Source: Paramicrobacterium chengjingii
GTDB taxonomy: Bacteria > Actinomycetota > Actinomycetes > Actinomycetales > Microbacteriaceae
Direction: 5' to 3'
Assembly: GCF_011751765.2 (NCBI RefSeq)
Contig: NZ_CP061169.1
Coordinates: 2,604,001-2,668,000 of the forward strand
DNA: 64,000 bases
Below, piece by piece: positions 40,965 to 50,429 of the stretch (positions within the stretch are counted from its first letter, which is position 1; every line of letters starts with the position of its first letter). The position numbers and the translations under genes are program-made. The notes beneath the pieces are model-generated. The model was given only the letters and a program-made list of their open reading frames with translations, was not told the DNA's origin and searched no databases.

Positions 40965-41213
40965 CTACCTTCTCGACCGCCGGCGCTTGTCACGTCGGCC
41001 GCGAAAGAGAAATCCGGCGGCGAAAGACAACACGAGAACGATGCCGATCGCGAGCCACAGCGGCCATCGCACCGTCACCCAAAGAAACGTCAGATTCGCA
41101 TCGTGCGAGTTCTGCACCATGAAGACGATGACGAGCACCACCAGCACGAGCGCTATCCAGTTTGTCGTTGCCAGCAGGCTTTTGAACCCGCCAGCTTCTC
41201 CGCTTTCACTCAT
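40965..41213 (-). CDS. LapA-domain (DUF1049) small membrane protein
   Basis: The 82-residue protein has two membrane helices (about 18-35 and 46-70) connected by QNSHDANLTFLWVTVRWPL, the hallmark of the LapA/DUF1049 family, and a very basic C-terminus (RGRRDKRRRSRR). Family function is unclear; roles in lipopolysaccharide assembly in Gram-negatives do not apply here. It is convergent with purD, 14 bp away. Confidence 0.85.
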   Translation of the reverse strand: MSESGEAGGFKSLLATTNWIALVLVVLVIVFMVQNSHDANLTFLWVTVRWPLWLAIGIVLVLSFAAGFLFRGRRDKRRRSRR

Positions 41214-41287
41214 AGTGGCCGCCCCTGTCTTGTGCTCTGACGTTATCCAGCCGGTGCCTCACGGTCAAGGGCTCGGGCACCACATGC

Positions 41288-42778
41288 TCAGGCTTTGGGC
41301 GAGGGGCTCGGCGGTGACCACGCGGCGGCGATCGGTTTCGGCTTTGCAAAGAAAAGCGTAGCGATGGCACCGACAATGGCGAGGGCTGCGGGCAGCAGCA
41401 GCGCCTGCCCCATGGCTGCGCTGAATCCCGCGTGAAGAAACTCTGGCAGCTCTCCAGAGAGACCGGCAGCGTCCGATCCCGACGATCCCTCGTGACCCGG
41501 AAGCTCTGTCGCAAGACGCGCCTGCATCAGCATCGAGATTGAGGCGCTTCCCAGAACCGAGCCGACCTGCCGGGTCGTGTTGTAGACGCCGGATCCGGCA
41601 CCAGCGAGGGCTGGGGGAAGATTGCGCGTTGTCATGGTGGCGAGCGGCCCCCACATGGCGGAGTTCGCGAGGCCCATGACCGCGCTTGGCAGCAGCAGAA
41701 TCCAGATGGGTTGGTCTGGAGTGAGCACTGCTGCGTACCACGTGAGCGATACGGCACAACAGACCATGCCCGCTGTTGCGACGAGCCGAGGGTTGATGTG
41801 ATCGATCAGACGGCCGACGAAGGGGGCGAGCACGCCGGAGATCACGGCCATCGGCACCAGCATGAGCGCCGACTCGGTTGGAGTGAGCCCTCTCACCATC
41901 TGCAGATAGAAGATGAGCGGCAGCGACATGCTGATGATCGCGAATCCAACGGCTGTGATCACCGTGTTGCCGAGCGAGAAGTTGCGATCGCGGAACAGTC
42001 GAAGGGGGACGAGCGGTTCACTTCGGGTAAAGCGCTGCCAGACGACGAATGCGATGAGCACGACGACACCGGTGATGATGAGCGACCACACGGAGATCGG
42101 ACCCCAGATCTGCCCCCACTCGTAGCTTTGGCCCTCTTGGATTCCGAAGACGAGAAGAAACATGCCGGCGGCGCTGAGAATGACGCCGACGATGTCAAAG
42201 CGATGCCGATGCGTCGCGAGCGCTGGCACGTAGCGCACGGCAGCGACGAAGGCGATGATGCCGACGGGAACGTTGATGAAGAAGATCCACTCCCAGCCGA
42301 ATCCGTCGACGAGAACGCCGCCGAGGATCGGCCCGACGAGCGAGGCGACGCCAGCTGTCGCGCCCCACAGCCCCATGGCCGCACCACGCTTGTCTGGCGC
42401 GAAGATACGTGTGATGACCGCCATCGTCTGCGGCGTCATCATCGATGCCCCTAAGCCCTGCACTACACGCGCCACGATGAGCATGGTGATGTCGCTGGAG
42501 AGCCCACACGCGGCGGATGAAACGGTGAACAGAGCGAGCCCAATGAGGTAGAGGTTCTTTGGTCCGAATCGATCGCCGAGCCGCCCGGTGATGAGCAGCG
42601 GAACGGCGTAGGCGAGCAGATACGCGCTCGTCACCCAGAGCACACTCTCGATCGTTGTATTGAGCCCCGTGATGATCGCGGGGTTGGCAACAGACACGAT
42701 CGTCGTGTCGACGAGGATCATGAAGAAGCCGATGACGAGTGCCCAGAGAGCAGCCCACGGCCTTTGAGTTCTTTCCAC
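41288..42778 (-). CDS. MFS drug exporter, DHA2 (14-helix, EmrB/QacA) type
   Basis: The 496-residue protein has about fourteen membrane helices. The start ALWALVIGFFMILVDTTIVSVANPAI and the segments YLLAYAVPLLITGRLGDRFG (motif A) and FAPDKRGAAMGLWGA are typical of the DHA2 drug:H+ antiporters. Substrates are unknown. GTG at 42778 has a weak AGGA site upstream. It is divergent from purC, with a 232-bp region holding a CAAGG-N9-CCTTG dyad that could be an operator. Confidence 0.9.
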   Translation of the reverse strand: MERTQRPWAALWALVIGFFMILVDTTIVSVANPAIITGLNTTIESVLWVTSAYLLAYAVPLLITGRLGDRFGPKNLYLIGLALFTVSSAACGLSSDITMLIVARVVQGLGASMMTPQTMAVITRIFAPDKRGAAMGLWGATAGVASLVGPILGGVLVDGFGWEWIFFINVPVGIIAFVAAVRYVPALATHRHRFDIVGVILSAAGMFLLVFGIQEGQSYEWGQIWGPISVWSLIITGVVVLIAFVVWQRFTRSEPLVPLRLFRDRNFSLGNTVITAVGFAIISMSLPLIFYLQMVRGLTPTESALMLVPMAVISGVLAPFVGRLIDHINPRLVATAGMVCCAVSLTWYAAVLTPDQPIWILLLPSAVMGLANSAMWGPLATMTTRNLPPALAGAGSGVYNTTRQVGSVLGSASISMLMQARLATELPGHEGSSGSDAAGLSGELPEFLHAGFSAAMGQALLLPAALAIVGAIATLFFAKPKPIAAAWSPPSPSPKA

Positions 42779-42836
42779 TGGCGTCCTGACTGAGGGAGTG
42801 TTCGGGAAGGAACGCCGTCGTCTTCCAGGTGTTCCT

Positions 42837-42855
42837 CAAGGAATATACTCCCTTG
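42837..42855. promoter_or_regulatory. Dyad in the MFS-purC intergenic region
   Basis: CAAGG (42837-42841) and CCTTG (42851-42855) flank AATATACTC. On the minus strand this reads as a GTATATT-like -10 region about 60 bases before the exporter start. An operator for an unlinked regulator is possible. Confidence 0.35.
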
Positions 42856-43010
42856 CCCCGACACGGGAAGATGCGAATCAGAATGGTGGCGTGTCTGGTA
42901 CGTCCTCGCGCTTAGCGTCGACCGCACGCGACAATTGTGGAGAACGAGAGGAGACCCCGCTCTCCGCACTCTAAAATCAACCGTTCCAGAAAAGCCCTGA
43001 TAATGGAGGG

Positions 43011-43922
43011 GTGAGCACAAACCTGACACCCGCCGGCTGGAACCATCTCTATTCAGGAAAGGTGCGCGACCTTTTCGAGCCCGCATCTCCCGCAACGGAC
43101 GTGGCAGGAGCAGGCGACGCCATGCTCCTTGTCGCCAGTGACCGCGTGAGCGCATACGACTACGTGCTCTCGCCTGGCATCCCTGGCAAGGGCGAAGTGC
43201 TCACACGCCTGAGCCTGTGGTGGTTTGACAAACTCGGTGTTCCCAATCACCTCGTCGCCAGTCACGCCGAAGGCGAGCGCGGACACGCCGCCCTTCCCCC
43301 TGAGATCGCCGAGCGGGCGATGCTCGTCAAGAAGCTCGACATGTTTCCCGTTGAGGCCGTCGTTCGCGGCTACCTGACCGGATCGGGTTGGAAGGAATAC
43401 GAGCAGAACGGCACGGTCTGCGACATCCCACTACCGAGCGGCCTGCAGAACGGTGATCGCCTCCCCGAGCCGCTCTACACACCAGCGTGGAAGGCGCCAC
43501 TCGGTGAGCATGATGAGAACATCTCGTTCGAGCGAACCGTGGAACTCATTGGAGAAGAGGATGCCGCAGCAATCCGCGACCTCGCTCTCTCGATCTACGC
43601 GAAGGCAGCGTCGACTGCCGAGTCTCGCGGCCTGATTCTTGCCGACACAAAGTTCGAGTTTGGCCGCGACCCTGAGACGGGCGAGATCGCCCTCGCCGAT
43701 GAGGTGCTCACACCGGACTCGTCGCGATATTGGGACGCCAACGCCTGGACGTCGGGCGAGACCCCCGAGCAGCGCATGGCCAGCTTCGATAAGCAGATCG
43801 TTCGCAATTGGCTCACCGAGAATTGGAACATGACCGGCACACCTCCCGAGCTGCCGCCCGAGATCATCGAGCGTACGGCGAACCGCTATCGCGAGCTTTT
43901 GGAGCGCGTGACGGGCAACTAG
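43011..43922 (+). CDS. purC: SAICAR synthase
   Basis: PurC joins CAIR and aspartate with ATP to give SAICAR. The 303-residue protein has HLYSGKVRDLFE at the start, LLVASDRVSAYDYVLSPGIPGKG, KKLDMFPVEAVVRGYLTGSGWKEY and ILADTKFEFG, all PurC signatures. GTG at 43011 is preceded by TGGAGGG. Its last three bases overlap the convergent DoxX stop (CTAG). The gene stands alone on this strand, between the DHA2 exporter and DoxX. Confidence 0.96.
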   Translation: MSTNLTPAGWNHLYSGKVRDLFEPASPATDVAGAGDAMLLVASDRVSAYDYVLSPGIPGKGEVLTRLSLWWFDKLGVPNHLVASHAEGERGHAALPPEIAERAMLVKKLDMFPVEAVVRGYLTGSGWKEYEQNGTVCDIPLPSGLQNGDRLPEPLYTPAWKAPLGEHDENISFERTVELIGEEDAAAIRDLALSIYAKAASTAESRGLILADTKFEFGRDPETGEIALADEVLTPDSSRYWDANAWTSGETPEQRMASFDKQIVRNWLTENWNMTGTPPELPPEIIERTANRYRELLERVTGN

Positions 43923-44443
43923 ACCTCGCCGCCGCCATCGACGAGGCGCTTCTGCTCGGCCGCACGCTTGCCCATCTCAACGACGGCGAATGACGACCCC
44001 ACACCGACAAGCAGTGCAAACAGGCCCCCACCGCCACCCCACCGAGACTTGCCGAAAACAGCGTCGATCGACGCGCGCCCTGGGCCCTCGCTGGCAATGG
44101 CAACAAGGGTCGAAATGAGCACCAGGTTATATTCAAACCCTCCGTTCGAATTCCACACGCCATTCTTCCCGTGCACCTTTCGAATTGCCGTCACCATCGA
44201 GGCAATGAGTCCGCTCGCCGCGAGCGGAGTGGCCACACCAGCGGCAATCGCCGCCCCGGCACCCGTCTCAGCGAGTGCGACGGCGAGCGCGTTCTCCTTC
44301 GCCGGCTCCATGTCGAGACTCTGCATCATCTTCTCAGTGCCCGCGAGCCCCGGGCCATCGAATGATCCCTTCAGCTTCTGCAGGCCGTGCCCCACAAAAA
44401 GCCCGCCGACGACCACTCTGACCAGAACACGTCCCCAACTCAT
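43919..44443 (-). CDS. DoxX-family membrane protein
   Basis: This 174-residue protein has four hydrophobic segments. VLVRVVVGGLFVGHGLQKLKGSF near the N-terminus and GTEKMMQSLDMEP are typical of DoxX, a family linked to membrane oxidoreductase or redox-stress systems; the role here is unknown. The ATG at 44443 has GGAGGGG just upstream. The open frame extending further upstream lacks one. Its stop codon is interlocked with that of purC. Confidence 0.88.
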   Translation of the reverse strand: MSWGRVLVRVVVGGLFVGHGLQKLKGSFDGPGLAGTEKMMQSLDMEPAKENALAVALAETGAGAAIAAGVATPLAASGLIASMVTAIRKVHGKNGVWNSNGGFEYNLVLISTLVAIASEGPGRASIDAVFGKSRWGGGGGLFALLVGVGSSFAVVEMGKRAAEQKRLVDGGGEV

Positions 44444-44567
44444 GAGCACCCCTCCTCTGACTTCGCCGTTCGGCTCCGCTGCTTCGAAGCGTACGGCGGA
44501 AAAGTGCAGAAACCAAGAGATCTGAACGTGCGGGAATGTTGTTGCTACAACTACTGTTATACCCATC

Positions 44568-45455
44568 ATGACCACTGCACTCGATCCGTCCAACAAGCTC
44601 GCGGCTGACACGTCCATGGGCGCCGTCACCCTTCTCGTCGCCGATCTCGACGGCATGACCGCGTACTACCGCGACGCCGTCACATTGCAGGTCATCGCCG
44701 AATCGGAGGGCACCGTCACACTGGGGCGTGGCGCGGAGCCCCTTGTGATCCTCGAGCACTCCCCCGCCCTCACCCACGCACCCACCGGGGCGGCCGGCCT
44801 GTTCCACACAGCCATTCTGTTCGAATCGCAGTCCGCTCTCGCCGCTGCCCTCTACTCGGTTGCACGTGCCCAGCCGGGAACTTTCACCGGCAGCGCCGAC
44901 CACCTCGTGAGCCAGGCGTTCTACTTCACCGACCCCGAAGGCAACGGAATTGAGCTCTACTGGGATCGAGATCGCACCGAGTGGAGCTGGGTGCACGGCC
45001 AGGTCGAGATGGCAACCCTCTACCTCGATCCAAATGAATATCTGCGCGACCATCTCACCGAGCAAGCGGCGACGACGCCGAATCCGCTGGAACTGGGCGG
45101 AGCCGTCATTGGGCACGTGCACCTTTCCGTCGGTAACACTGAAACTGCCCGGGAGTTCTACGTGAACACGCTGGGTTTCGACGCGACAGCATCCCTGGGC
45201 AATCAAGCGCTCTTCGTCTCTGCGGGTGGGTATCACCACCACATGGCGATGAACGTCTGGAACAGTCGAGGTGCTGGTCCCCGCATGCCGGCCCTCGGCC
45301 TCGGGCGCATCGGCATCGAGCTGCCCACACGCGACGGGCTCGGCGAGCTGGACGAGCGCCTTCGCCACCACAAACTCCAGACACGCGATGACGGACGCAC
45401 GCTCAGTTTTGACGACCCATGGGACAACCTGATCACTGTGACGGCAGCCGAATAG
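44568..45455 (+). CDS. VOC-family ring-cleaving dioxygenase-like protein (CatE-type)
   Basis: The 295-residue protein has two vicinal-oxygen-chelate domains (about residues 15-135 and 170-290). Metal-ligand candidates are His in HVHLSVGN, a His in YHHHMAMNVW and Glu in RIGIELP. The pattern matches CatE/MhqO-like catechol 2,3-dioxygenases. Substrate is unknown; it is about 16 kb from the cassette monooxygenase and not linked to it. A short dyad GTTG-TTGCTA-CAAC lies at 44538-44551, 17 bases before the start, and may bind a MarR-like regulator. Confidence 0.82.
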   Translation: MTTALDPSNKLAADTSMGAVTLLVADLDGMTAYYRDAVTLQVIAESEGTVTLGRGAEPLVILEHSPALTHAPTGAAGLFHTAILFESQSALAAALYSVARAQPGTFTGSADHLVSQAFYFTDPEGNGIELYWDRDRTEWSWVHGQVEMATLYLDPNEYLRDHLTEQAATTPNPLELGGAVIGHVHLSVGNTETAREFYVNTLGFDATASLGNQALFVSAGGYHHHMAMNVWNSRGAGPRMPALGLGRIGIELPTRDGLGELDERLRHHKLQTRDDGRTLSFDDPWDNLITVTAAE

Positions 45456-45520
45456 TTTCTGAACAGTGACGCCGACGCGGATCGCTTGGGCGGCATAATT
45501 GAGGATGCTGGAGGTTGCCC

Positions 45521-46612
45521 GTGCCACTCGATCCCTACTTCGCTGCCATGCATCGTTCGCACTTGCGCGATCTCGTTCAGCAGTTTCGGCGCAGAACGTT
45601 TCTGTCGACACGGCGCTTCTTTGCTCGATTCGGCTCGCGCACGGCCAGGCACCAGGCGCGCACGGCCGCGAGCGCTCACGCTGCAACAACGGCACGGCGA
45701 TCGACCGCCGACTGGAAGCGGAAGAACGCGCGAGCGTGGGACACCAAGTTTTTCAACCGCATCGGGGTCTACGGACCTGAACTTGCTACAGACGACCGCA
45801 CAATCCCCGTCACCGGGCACCCCGACGTGAGGGTGCGCATCTATCAACCGACAACGGATGCCGTCGGCCCTCGCCCCGCAGTGATCATGTTCTTCGGCGG
45901 GTCGTTTCAGCTCGGCGGCATCGACTGGGCCAGCGAAGACGCACTTTTTCGCTCACGCACTGCAGATGCCGAGGTGATCACGATCGCCGTCGACTACGCG
46001 CTCGCACCCGAGCACCGCTTCCCTACTCCTGTCGAGCAGGGCTACGCCGTTCTCGAATGGGTACACGAGAACGCAGCTGAGCTGAGCATCGACCCGCTGC
46101 ACGTCGCCATTGGAGGAATCTCGTCTGGTGGAAACATTGCGGCGGCAGTGACGCTTGCCAATCGGCAGCGGTCGCGGCATCCGCTCTGCCTACAGGTTCT
46201 CGAGGTGCCTGCTCTTGACCTGACCGGCAAACACATCGATTTCAGGCCACTGTGGACGCTGCACGTGCCCTATTTTCTCGCCAGGCGCGAGCTCGTTCAG
46301 GTGGCGAGGGCCTACCTCGGCGACCGCTCACGCGCCCGCGATCCACTTGCGTCGCCGCTGCTCGCCGATGATCTGCGCGGGTTGCCGCCCGCTGTGATTC
46401 TCACGGCAGAGTTCGACGTGCTTCGTGGCGATGGCAGGGCGTATGCTCACGCTCTGCGCGCCGCTGGCGTTGAAGCATCAGCCGTCGAGTACATGGGCGC
46501 TGTGCACGATACCGTCGATTTTCGCGCCGTGGTTCCTCTCGCAGAGCGTTGGCACCGAGACGTCGTCACAGCGCTGCGCACGCTGCACAACCCGGCGACG
46601 CACTCCAGCTGA
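45521..46612 (+). CDS. Alpha/beta hydrolase, hormone-sensitive-lipase-like
   Basis: The 363-residue enzyme has a basic N-terminal extension (about 1-75), then an HSL-like fold: nucleophile Ser in GGISSGGN (GxSxG), Asp in EFDVLRGDG and His in GAVHDT. The oxyanion motif of this family is HGGG; here it reads FFGGSF, so the histidine is phenylalanine. Activity is likely but substrate unknown. GTG at 45521 is selected, with GGAGG six bases upstream; a TTG at 45515 directly abuts that site. It follows the VOC gene by 65 bp on the same strand. Confidence 0.85.
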   Translation: MPLDPYFAAMHRSHLRDLVQQFRRRTFLSTRRFFARFGSRTARHQARTAASAHAATTARRSTADWKRKNARAWDTKFFNRIGVYGPELATDDRTIPVTGHPDVRVRIYQPTTDAVGPRPAVIMFFGGSFQLGGIDWASEDALFRSRTADAEVITIAVDYALAPEHRFPTPVEQGYAVLEWVHENAAELSIDPLHVAIGGISSGGNIAAAVTLANRQRSRHPLCLQVLEVPALDLTGKHIDFRPLWTLHVPYFLARRELVQVARAYLGDRSRARDPLASPLLADDLRGLPPAVILTAEFDVLRGDGRAYAHALRAAGVEASAVEYMGAVHDTVDFRAVVPLAERWHRDVVTALRTLHNPATHSS

Positions 46613-46622
46613 GAGCGCGACG

Positions 46623-47372
46623 TCACACGTCTGAGCTGACGCCGAGCATCGCCGGAAGCATAGCGATCGACCCCAACACGTCGTCTGCGCCCGCCTGATG
46701 CAGTTGTTCGGCACTGTGCGCACCCGTGAGCACTCCCACAACGAGCCCAGCGCCCGCGGCAAGTCCGCTGCGCACATGATTGACGGTGTCGCCGACGACC
46801 ACCATCGAGTCGACCGACTGCGCACCTGTGCGCATGAGCGCGGTGAGCGGCAGATCGGGAAACGGTATGCCTCGCCCTGCATCCGCTGCGCACAACGCAA
46901 CGTCAATGGACTCTTGCCACCCGAGGTGGGCGACGATTGCGTTCACGGTGTCACGGGGCAGCCCTGTGGTGAGTGCGATGGAGACCTCCGCGTCGCGCAA
47001 CAAGTGAAGCGTGTGTTCCGCACCGTCGACAGCTTCAAGCGAGCCAATGTTCTCCAGGTATTCCGCGTCGAACGCCGCAGCGGCGCTCTGCGCCGTCGCC
47101 TCGTCTGCGGTGAGCGATCGGAAGACGTCAATTGTTGAGCGCCCCGTGGCGTCATGCAGATACGTGAGCATGGAGGTGAGGCTGTCTTCGCTCTGTACAA
47201 GGCCCACGTGCTCGGCTGCACGAGTGAACGCGGCTTCGGCGAGCCCAGCGTCGCGCACCGTGGTTCCAGTCAGGTCAAGAACCGCGAGTTCAACAGGAAC
47301 GTCGTAGAACTCCACGTCGTCGTCGATGCGCCGCGCCGGCTCGATCGTCAGCGTTTCTGCGTCCATGGTCAT
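46623..47372 (-). CDS. HAD phosphatase of the phosphonatase-like group
   Basis: The 249-residue protein has HAD motif I AVLDLTGTTVRD (Asp33 region), a helical cap, motif II ALTTGLPRDTV with a threonine, and the late acidic motif VVVGDTVNHVRSG. The D-x-T-GTT form of motif I is like the phosphonatase-like subgroup (PhnX relatives) rather than usual DxDGT phosphatases. The conserved cap lysine used for Schiff-base formation by true phosphonoacetaldehyde hydrolases was not evident, so C-P cleavage is unlikely. It is convergent with the hydrolase gene. Confidence 0.8.
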   Translation of the reverse strand: MTMDAETLTIEPARRIDDDVEFYDVPVELAVLDLTGTTVRDAGLAEAAFTRAAEHVGLVQSEDSLTSMLTYLHDATGRSTIDVFRSLTADEATAQSAAAAFDAEYLENIGSLEAVDGAEHTLHLLRDAEVSIALTTGLPRDTVNAIVAHLGWQESIDVALCAADAGRGIPFPDLPLTALMRTGAQSVDSMVVVGDTVNHVRSGLAAGAGLVVGVLTGAHSAEQLHQAGADDVLGSIAMLPAMLGVSSDV

Positions 47373-47491
47373 GATCGCGAGTAGCCCTTTCTCTGCAGTG
47401 ACGGCTCAAACGTAAGAGTTCGACCCGAATCACGTGAGTATCGGGGGTAGCCTGCCGGTGAACGACGCGTGTTCGGCAGGTGTCGCCACCG

Positions 47492-48112
47492 CTACTGCGA
47501 GCGGATCAGTCCTCGCTCGCGAGCTGCGGCGACGGCCTGCGTGCGGCTCGAGACACCGAGCTTCGTGAAGATGTGAACCAGGTGCGACTTCACTGTCGCT
47601 TCCGACAGAAAGAGCTGCCGGGCAATCGTACGGTTCGACTGCCCGTTCGCAACGAGATCGAGCACCTCGGCTTCGCGCAGGCTGAGCGCGACCGACGCGG
47701 CATCCTTTCGTGCGGCGAGGCGACCGGCGACGCTGGGGGCGAGCGCCGTCTCCCCCGCTGCAGCCGCCCTCACTGCCGTGAGAAGCTCGGCCGGAGGGGC
47801 ATCCTTGAGCAAGTATCCGGCGGCTCCCGCTTCGACGGCTCCGAGAATGTCTGCGTCGGTGTCGTAGTTCGTAAGCACGAGCACACGGGGACCGCCTGCC
47901 TCTCGAATGCGCCGCGTCGCTTCGACGCCCTGCGTTCCGCCACCGAACTGCAGATCCATGAGTACTAAGTCAATGTCGTGGTCAGCCATCCGCATGGCCT
48001 CGACACCCGTTGCAGCTTCCGCGATGACCGTCATATCCTCTTCGGTCTCGAATAGCGCGCGCAGCCCTGCCCGCACAACGGGATGGTCGTCGGCGATCAA
48101 CAAGCGAATCAT
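47492..48112 (-). CDS. NarL-family response regulator
   Basis: The 206-residue regulator has the receiver (DD at 8-9, Asp53 in LVLMDLQFGGGTQG, Lys in GYLLKDAPP) and a LuxR-type helix-turn-helix (SLREAEVLDLVANGQSNRTIA, split by helices; SEATVKSHLVHIFTKLG). It overlaps the histidine kinase stop by four bases and is second in a leftward operon. This is the third two-component system of the window; its targets are not apparent from neighbours. Confidence 0.93.
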   Translation of the reverse strand: MIRLLIADDHPVVRAGLRALFETEEDMTVIAEAATGVEAMRMADHDIDLVLMDLQFGGGTQGVEATRRIREAGGPRVLVLTNYDTDADILGAVEAGAAGYLLKDAPPAELLTAVRAAAAGETALAPSVAGRLAARKDAASVALSLREAEVLDLVANGQSNRTIARQLFLSEATVKSHLVHIFTKLGVSSRTQAVAAARERGLIRSQ

Positions 48113-49317
48113 CCTGCCTCCTCGGTGAGCGGTATCGTCGCGGCAAGGGCGGTGCCTTCACCGGGGACGGACTCGATCGACATTCTTCCACCGAGCTCGG
48201 TGACCCGTCGGCGAATGGCCGTGATGCCGAAAGACGCTCCGTTTCGATTCTCGAGAGTCGACGTGTCGAAGCCAGCTCCGTCGTCGACGACATCGAGAGT
48301 CACGGCATCCTCGTCGAACGTCAACGTGATGTTGAGCGCCGTTGCCTTGGCGTGCTGCTGAACGTTGGCGATGGCACTCTGCGCGACCCTGAGCAGCGTT
48401 GTCTCGGTAGTCATGGGAAGCGGATGCGCCTCGCCGACGAGATGGAAGCGCACACGGGTTGCACGTCCACTTGTGCGCAGCGTGTGCTCTGCCGACGCAG
48501 CGAGTCGAGTGAGCGCGCCGGCGAGGGTCTGCTCATCGAGCACGGGAGGCGTGAGCTCTCGGATGATTCGCCGCGTGTCGACGAGCGCGTCTGCGGCGGT
48601 CTGCCTTGCAAGCTGAAGCTGTTCGATGCCGGGTCTGTCCGGGTCGACGCGTTCCGTCGCGTGCAACAGAATCTGGATGCTCGACAGGCCCTGCGCTACG
48701 GTGTCATGGATTTCTCGGGCGAGACGTTCTCGCTCGGCGAGCACGCCGGCTTCACGCTCGGCAATGGCAAGCTCGCCCCGTGTCGCAGTGAGTTCCTCGA
48801 TGAGCTTCTCGCGCTCCCTCGCCTCGCGATAGAGCGCCGAGTATCCGCCCGAGATCGCAAGGGCGACGGATGCTCCGATCACGGGACCGATCACGCCGCC
48901 GACGCTGATGCCCGAGTGGTACCCGAGCATCGCGATCGTCAGCGTCGTCGACACGATGACGCTGACGATGCCCGCGGTCATGGGCAGCAGGTGGAGAAAC
49001 AGAAAGAAGAGGGGAAACACGATGTAGGCGGCATCCATGGTGACCATGAGCATGCCGAGCCATACGAGGCCGAGCACTCCGATCCACGCATATGAGAAGA
49101 GCGAGAGCCGCGTGCCGCCGAACCACGCCAAATGCGCCACCGCGGCACCGCCGAAGTAAACGATGAGCAGGGCCGCACCCAAAACCTGCACGGCACGCGC
49201 GTGTTCCGACTGCAGAATCTCAGCGTGCACGATAGCGAAGACGGTCAGTGCGACGAGCAGAATATGCAGCGCCCAGCGCAGCCCCGTAAAGACAGGAGTC
49301 AGCGCAGAGTATCTCAT
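48109..49317 (-). CDS. Membrane sensor histidine kinase (HisKA_3 type)
   Basis: This 402-residue kinase has about six N-terminal hydrophobic segments (residues 14-160), a coiled-coil (REREKLIEELTATRGEL region), a HisKA_3 domain with His204 in LAREIHDTVAQGLSSIQ and a HATPase domain with VDDGAGFDTS. The membrane part has little extracellular loop, so it may sense membrane state or couple to an unknown membrane partner. The gene overlaps the response regulator start by four bases. It is divergent from purS. Confidence 0.92.
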   Translation of the reverse strand: MRYSALTPVFTGLRWALHILLVALTVFAIVHAEILQSEHARAVQVLGAALLIVYFGGAAVAHLAWFGGTRLSLFSYAWIGVLGLVWLGMLMVTMDAAYIVFPLFFLFLHLLPMTAGIVSVIVSTTLTIAMLGYHSGISVGGVIGPVIGASVALAISGGYSALYREAREREKLIEELTATRGELAIAEREAGVLAERERLAREIHDTVAQGLSSIQILLHATERVDPDRPGIEQLQLARQTAADALVDTRRIIRELTPPVLDEQTLAGALTRLAASAEHTLRTSGRATRVRFHLVGEAHPLPMTTETTLLRVAQSAIANVQQHAKATALNITLTFDEDAVTLDVVDDGAGFDTSTLENRNGASFGITAIRRRVTELGGRMSIESVPGEGTALAATIPLTEEAG

Positions 49318-49430
49318 GCACTCGAGCCTATTCCGTGTGACCTCCGGTGGTCATCCGTCGAAAGTTTGCTGCGTGCCGACACAGTAGACTGGCAGCATCC
49401 TTGCCGCCAGTGTTTCGTTCGGAGTCACAC

Positions 49431-49682
49431 GTGCCCATTCTTGTTGTTGATGTCATGCCGAAGGCCGAGCTGCTCGACCCACAGGGGAAGGCCGTGCACG
49501 GCGCGCTTTCGCGCCTCGGCCATGCCGCCGTCTCTGGTGTGCGTGTCGGAAAGCGCTTCGAGATCACGATTGACGAGGTGACGCCGGAGGTGATTGACGA
49601 CGTCACGACAGTGGCAGGCGAGATTCTCTCCAACTCCGTCATCGAAGACGTCGTCTCGGTGCGCGAGGCGGACGCACGATGA
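49431..49682 (+). CDS. purS: FGAM synthase subunit PurS
   Basis: PurS is the small structural subunit that bridges PurL and PurQ in FGAM synthase. The 83-residue length and the sequence [21 protein letters not shown] and [11 protein letters not shown] are diagnostic. GTG at 49431 is preceded by GGAG six bases upstream. Its stop overlaps the purQ ATG (49679-49682), so the two are coupled. Confidence 0.95.
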   Translation: MPILVVDVMPKAELLDPQGKAVHGALSRLGHAAVSGVRVGKRFEITIDEVTPEVIDDVTTVAGEILSNSVIEDVVSVREADAR

Positions 49683-50374
49683 GAATCGGAGTCATCACCT
49701 TTCCAGGCTCCCTCGACGATCGCGACGCACAGCGGGCAATTCGATTTGCGGATGCTGAGCCCGTCGCGCTCTGGCACGGCGAACACGATCTCAAAAACGT
49801 CGATGCGATCGTACTTCCCGGCGGCTTCAGCTACGGCGACTATCTGCGTGCCGGAGCCATCGCATCGGTCTCGCCCATCATGGCCGAGGTGATCGATGCC
49901 GCCAACAAGGGTCTTCCCGTTCTCGGCATCTGCAATGGCTTCCAGATGCTCACCGAGGCGCATTTGCTGCCCGGCGGCCTGATTCGCAATGAGCTCGGCA
50001 CGTTCGTGCGCCGTGACCAGACGCTGCGCGTCGAGAACGCCGACACCGCGTGGACGAACGATTTCTCCACTGGGGAGGAGATCGTCATTCCGCTGAAGAA
50101 CGGCGAGGGCGGGTTCATCGCGGCGGACGACGAGCTCGACAGGCTCGAGGGCGAGGGGCGCGTTGCGTTCCGCTACGTCGGTGTGAACCCGAACGGCTCG
50201 CTTCGCGACATCGCAGGGGTCACAAATGAACGCGGCAACGTTGTGGGGCTCATGCCGCACCCTGAGCACGCGATCGAAGCTGGATTCGGCCCGGATACGG
50301 ATGCTGCGATGCGCAGCGGCGTCGACGGGCTGCGCTTCTTCGCCTCGGCGATCACAGCGCTCCAAGCTGTGTAG
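49679..50374 (+). CDS. purQ: FGAM synthase glutaminase subunit PurQ
   Basis: PurQ supplies ammonia from glutamine to PurL. The 231-residue class-I glutaminase has Cys85 in [25 protein letters not shown], and the His-Glu pair in MPHPEHAIE. The four-base overlap with purS (ATGA) indicates coupling. purL is 2.7 kb further on, past three unrelated genes, so the three subunits are not one operon. Confidence 0.96.
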   Translation: MRIGVITFPGSLDDRDAQRAIRFADAEPVALWHGEHDLKNVDAIVLPGGFSYGDYLRAGAIASVSPIMAEVIDAANKGLPVLGICNGFQMLTEAHLLPGGLIRNELGTFVRRDQTLRVENADTAWTNDFSTGEEIVIPLKNGEGGFIAADDELDRLEGEGRVAFRYVGVNPNGSLRDIAGVTNERGNVVGLMPHPEHAIEAGFGPDTDAAMRSGVDGLRFFASAITALQAV

Positions 50375-50429
50375 CAACTCACATTCCATCTTTTGGACGA
50401 TGCTTCGTCAGCGTGCGTAAGAGACGATA

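Noticed and set aside
44538..44551. Short dyad before the VOC gene as a proven MarR operator
   Set aside because: The arms are only four bases and no regulator is linked, so it is mentioned in the gene entry but not claimed as an operator.
44444..45695. Minus-strand frame of 453 residues opposite the VOC and hydrolase genes
   Set aside because: It overlaps the DoxX coding end and the VOC gene in antisense; no motif supports it.
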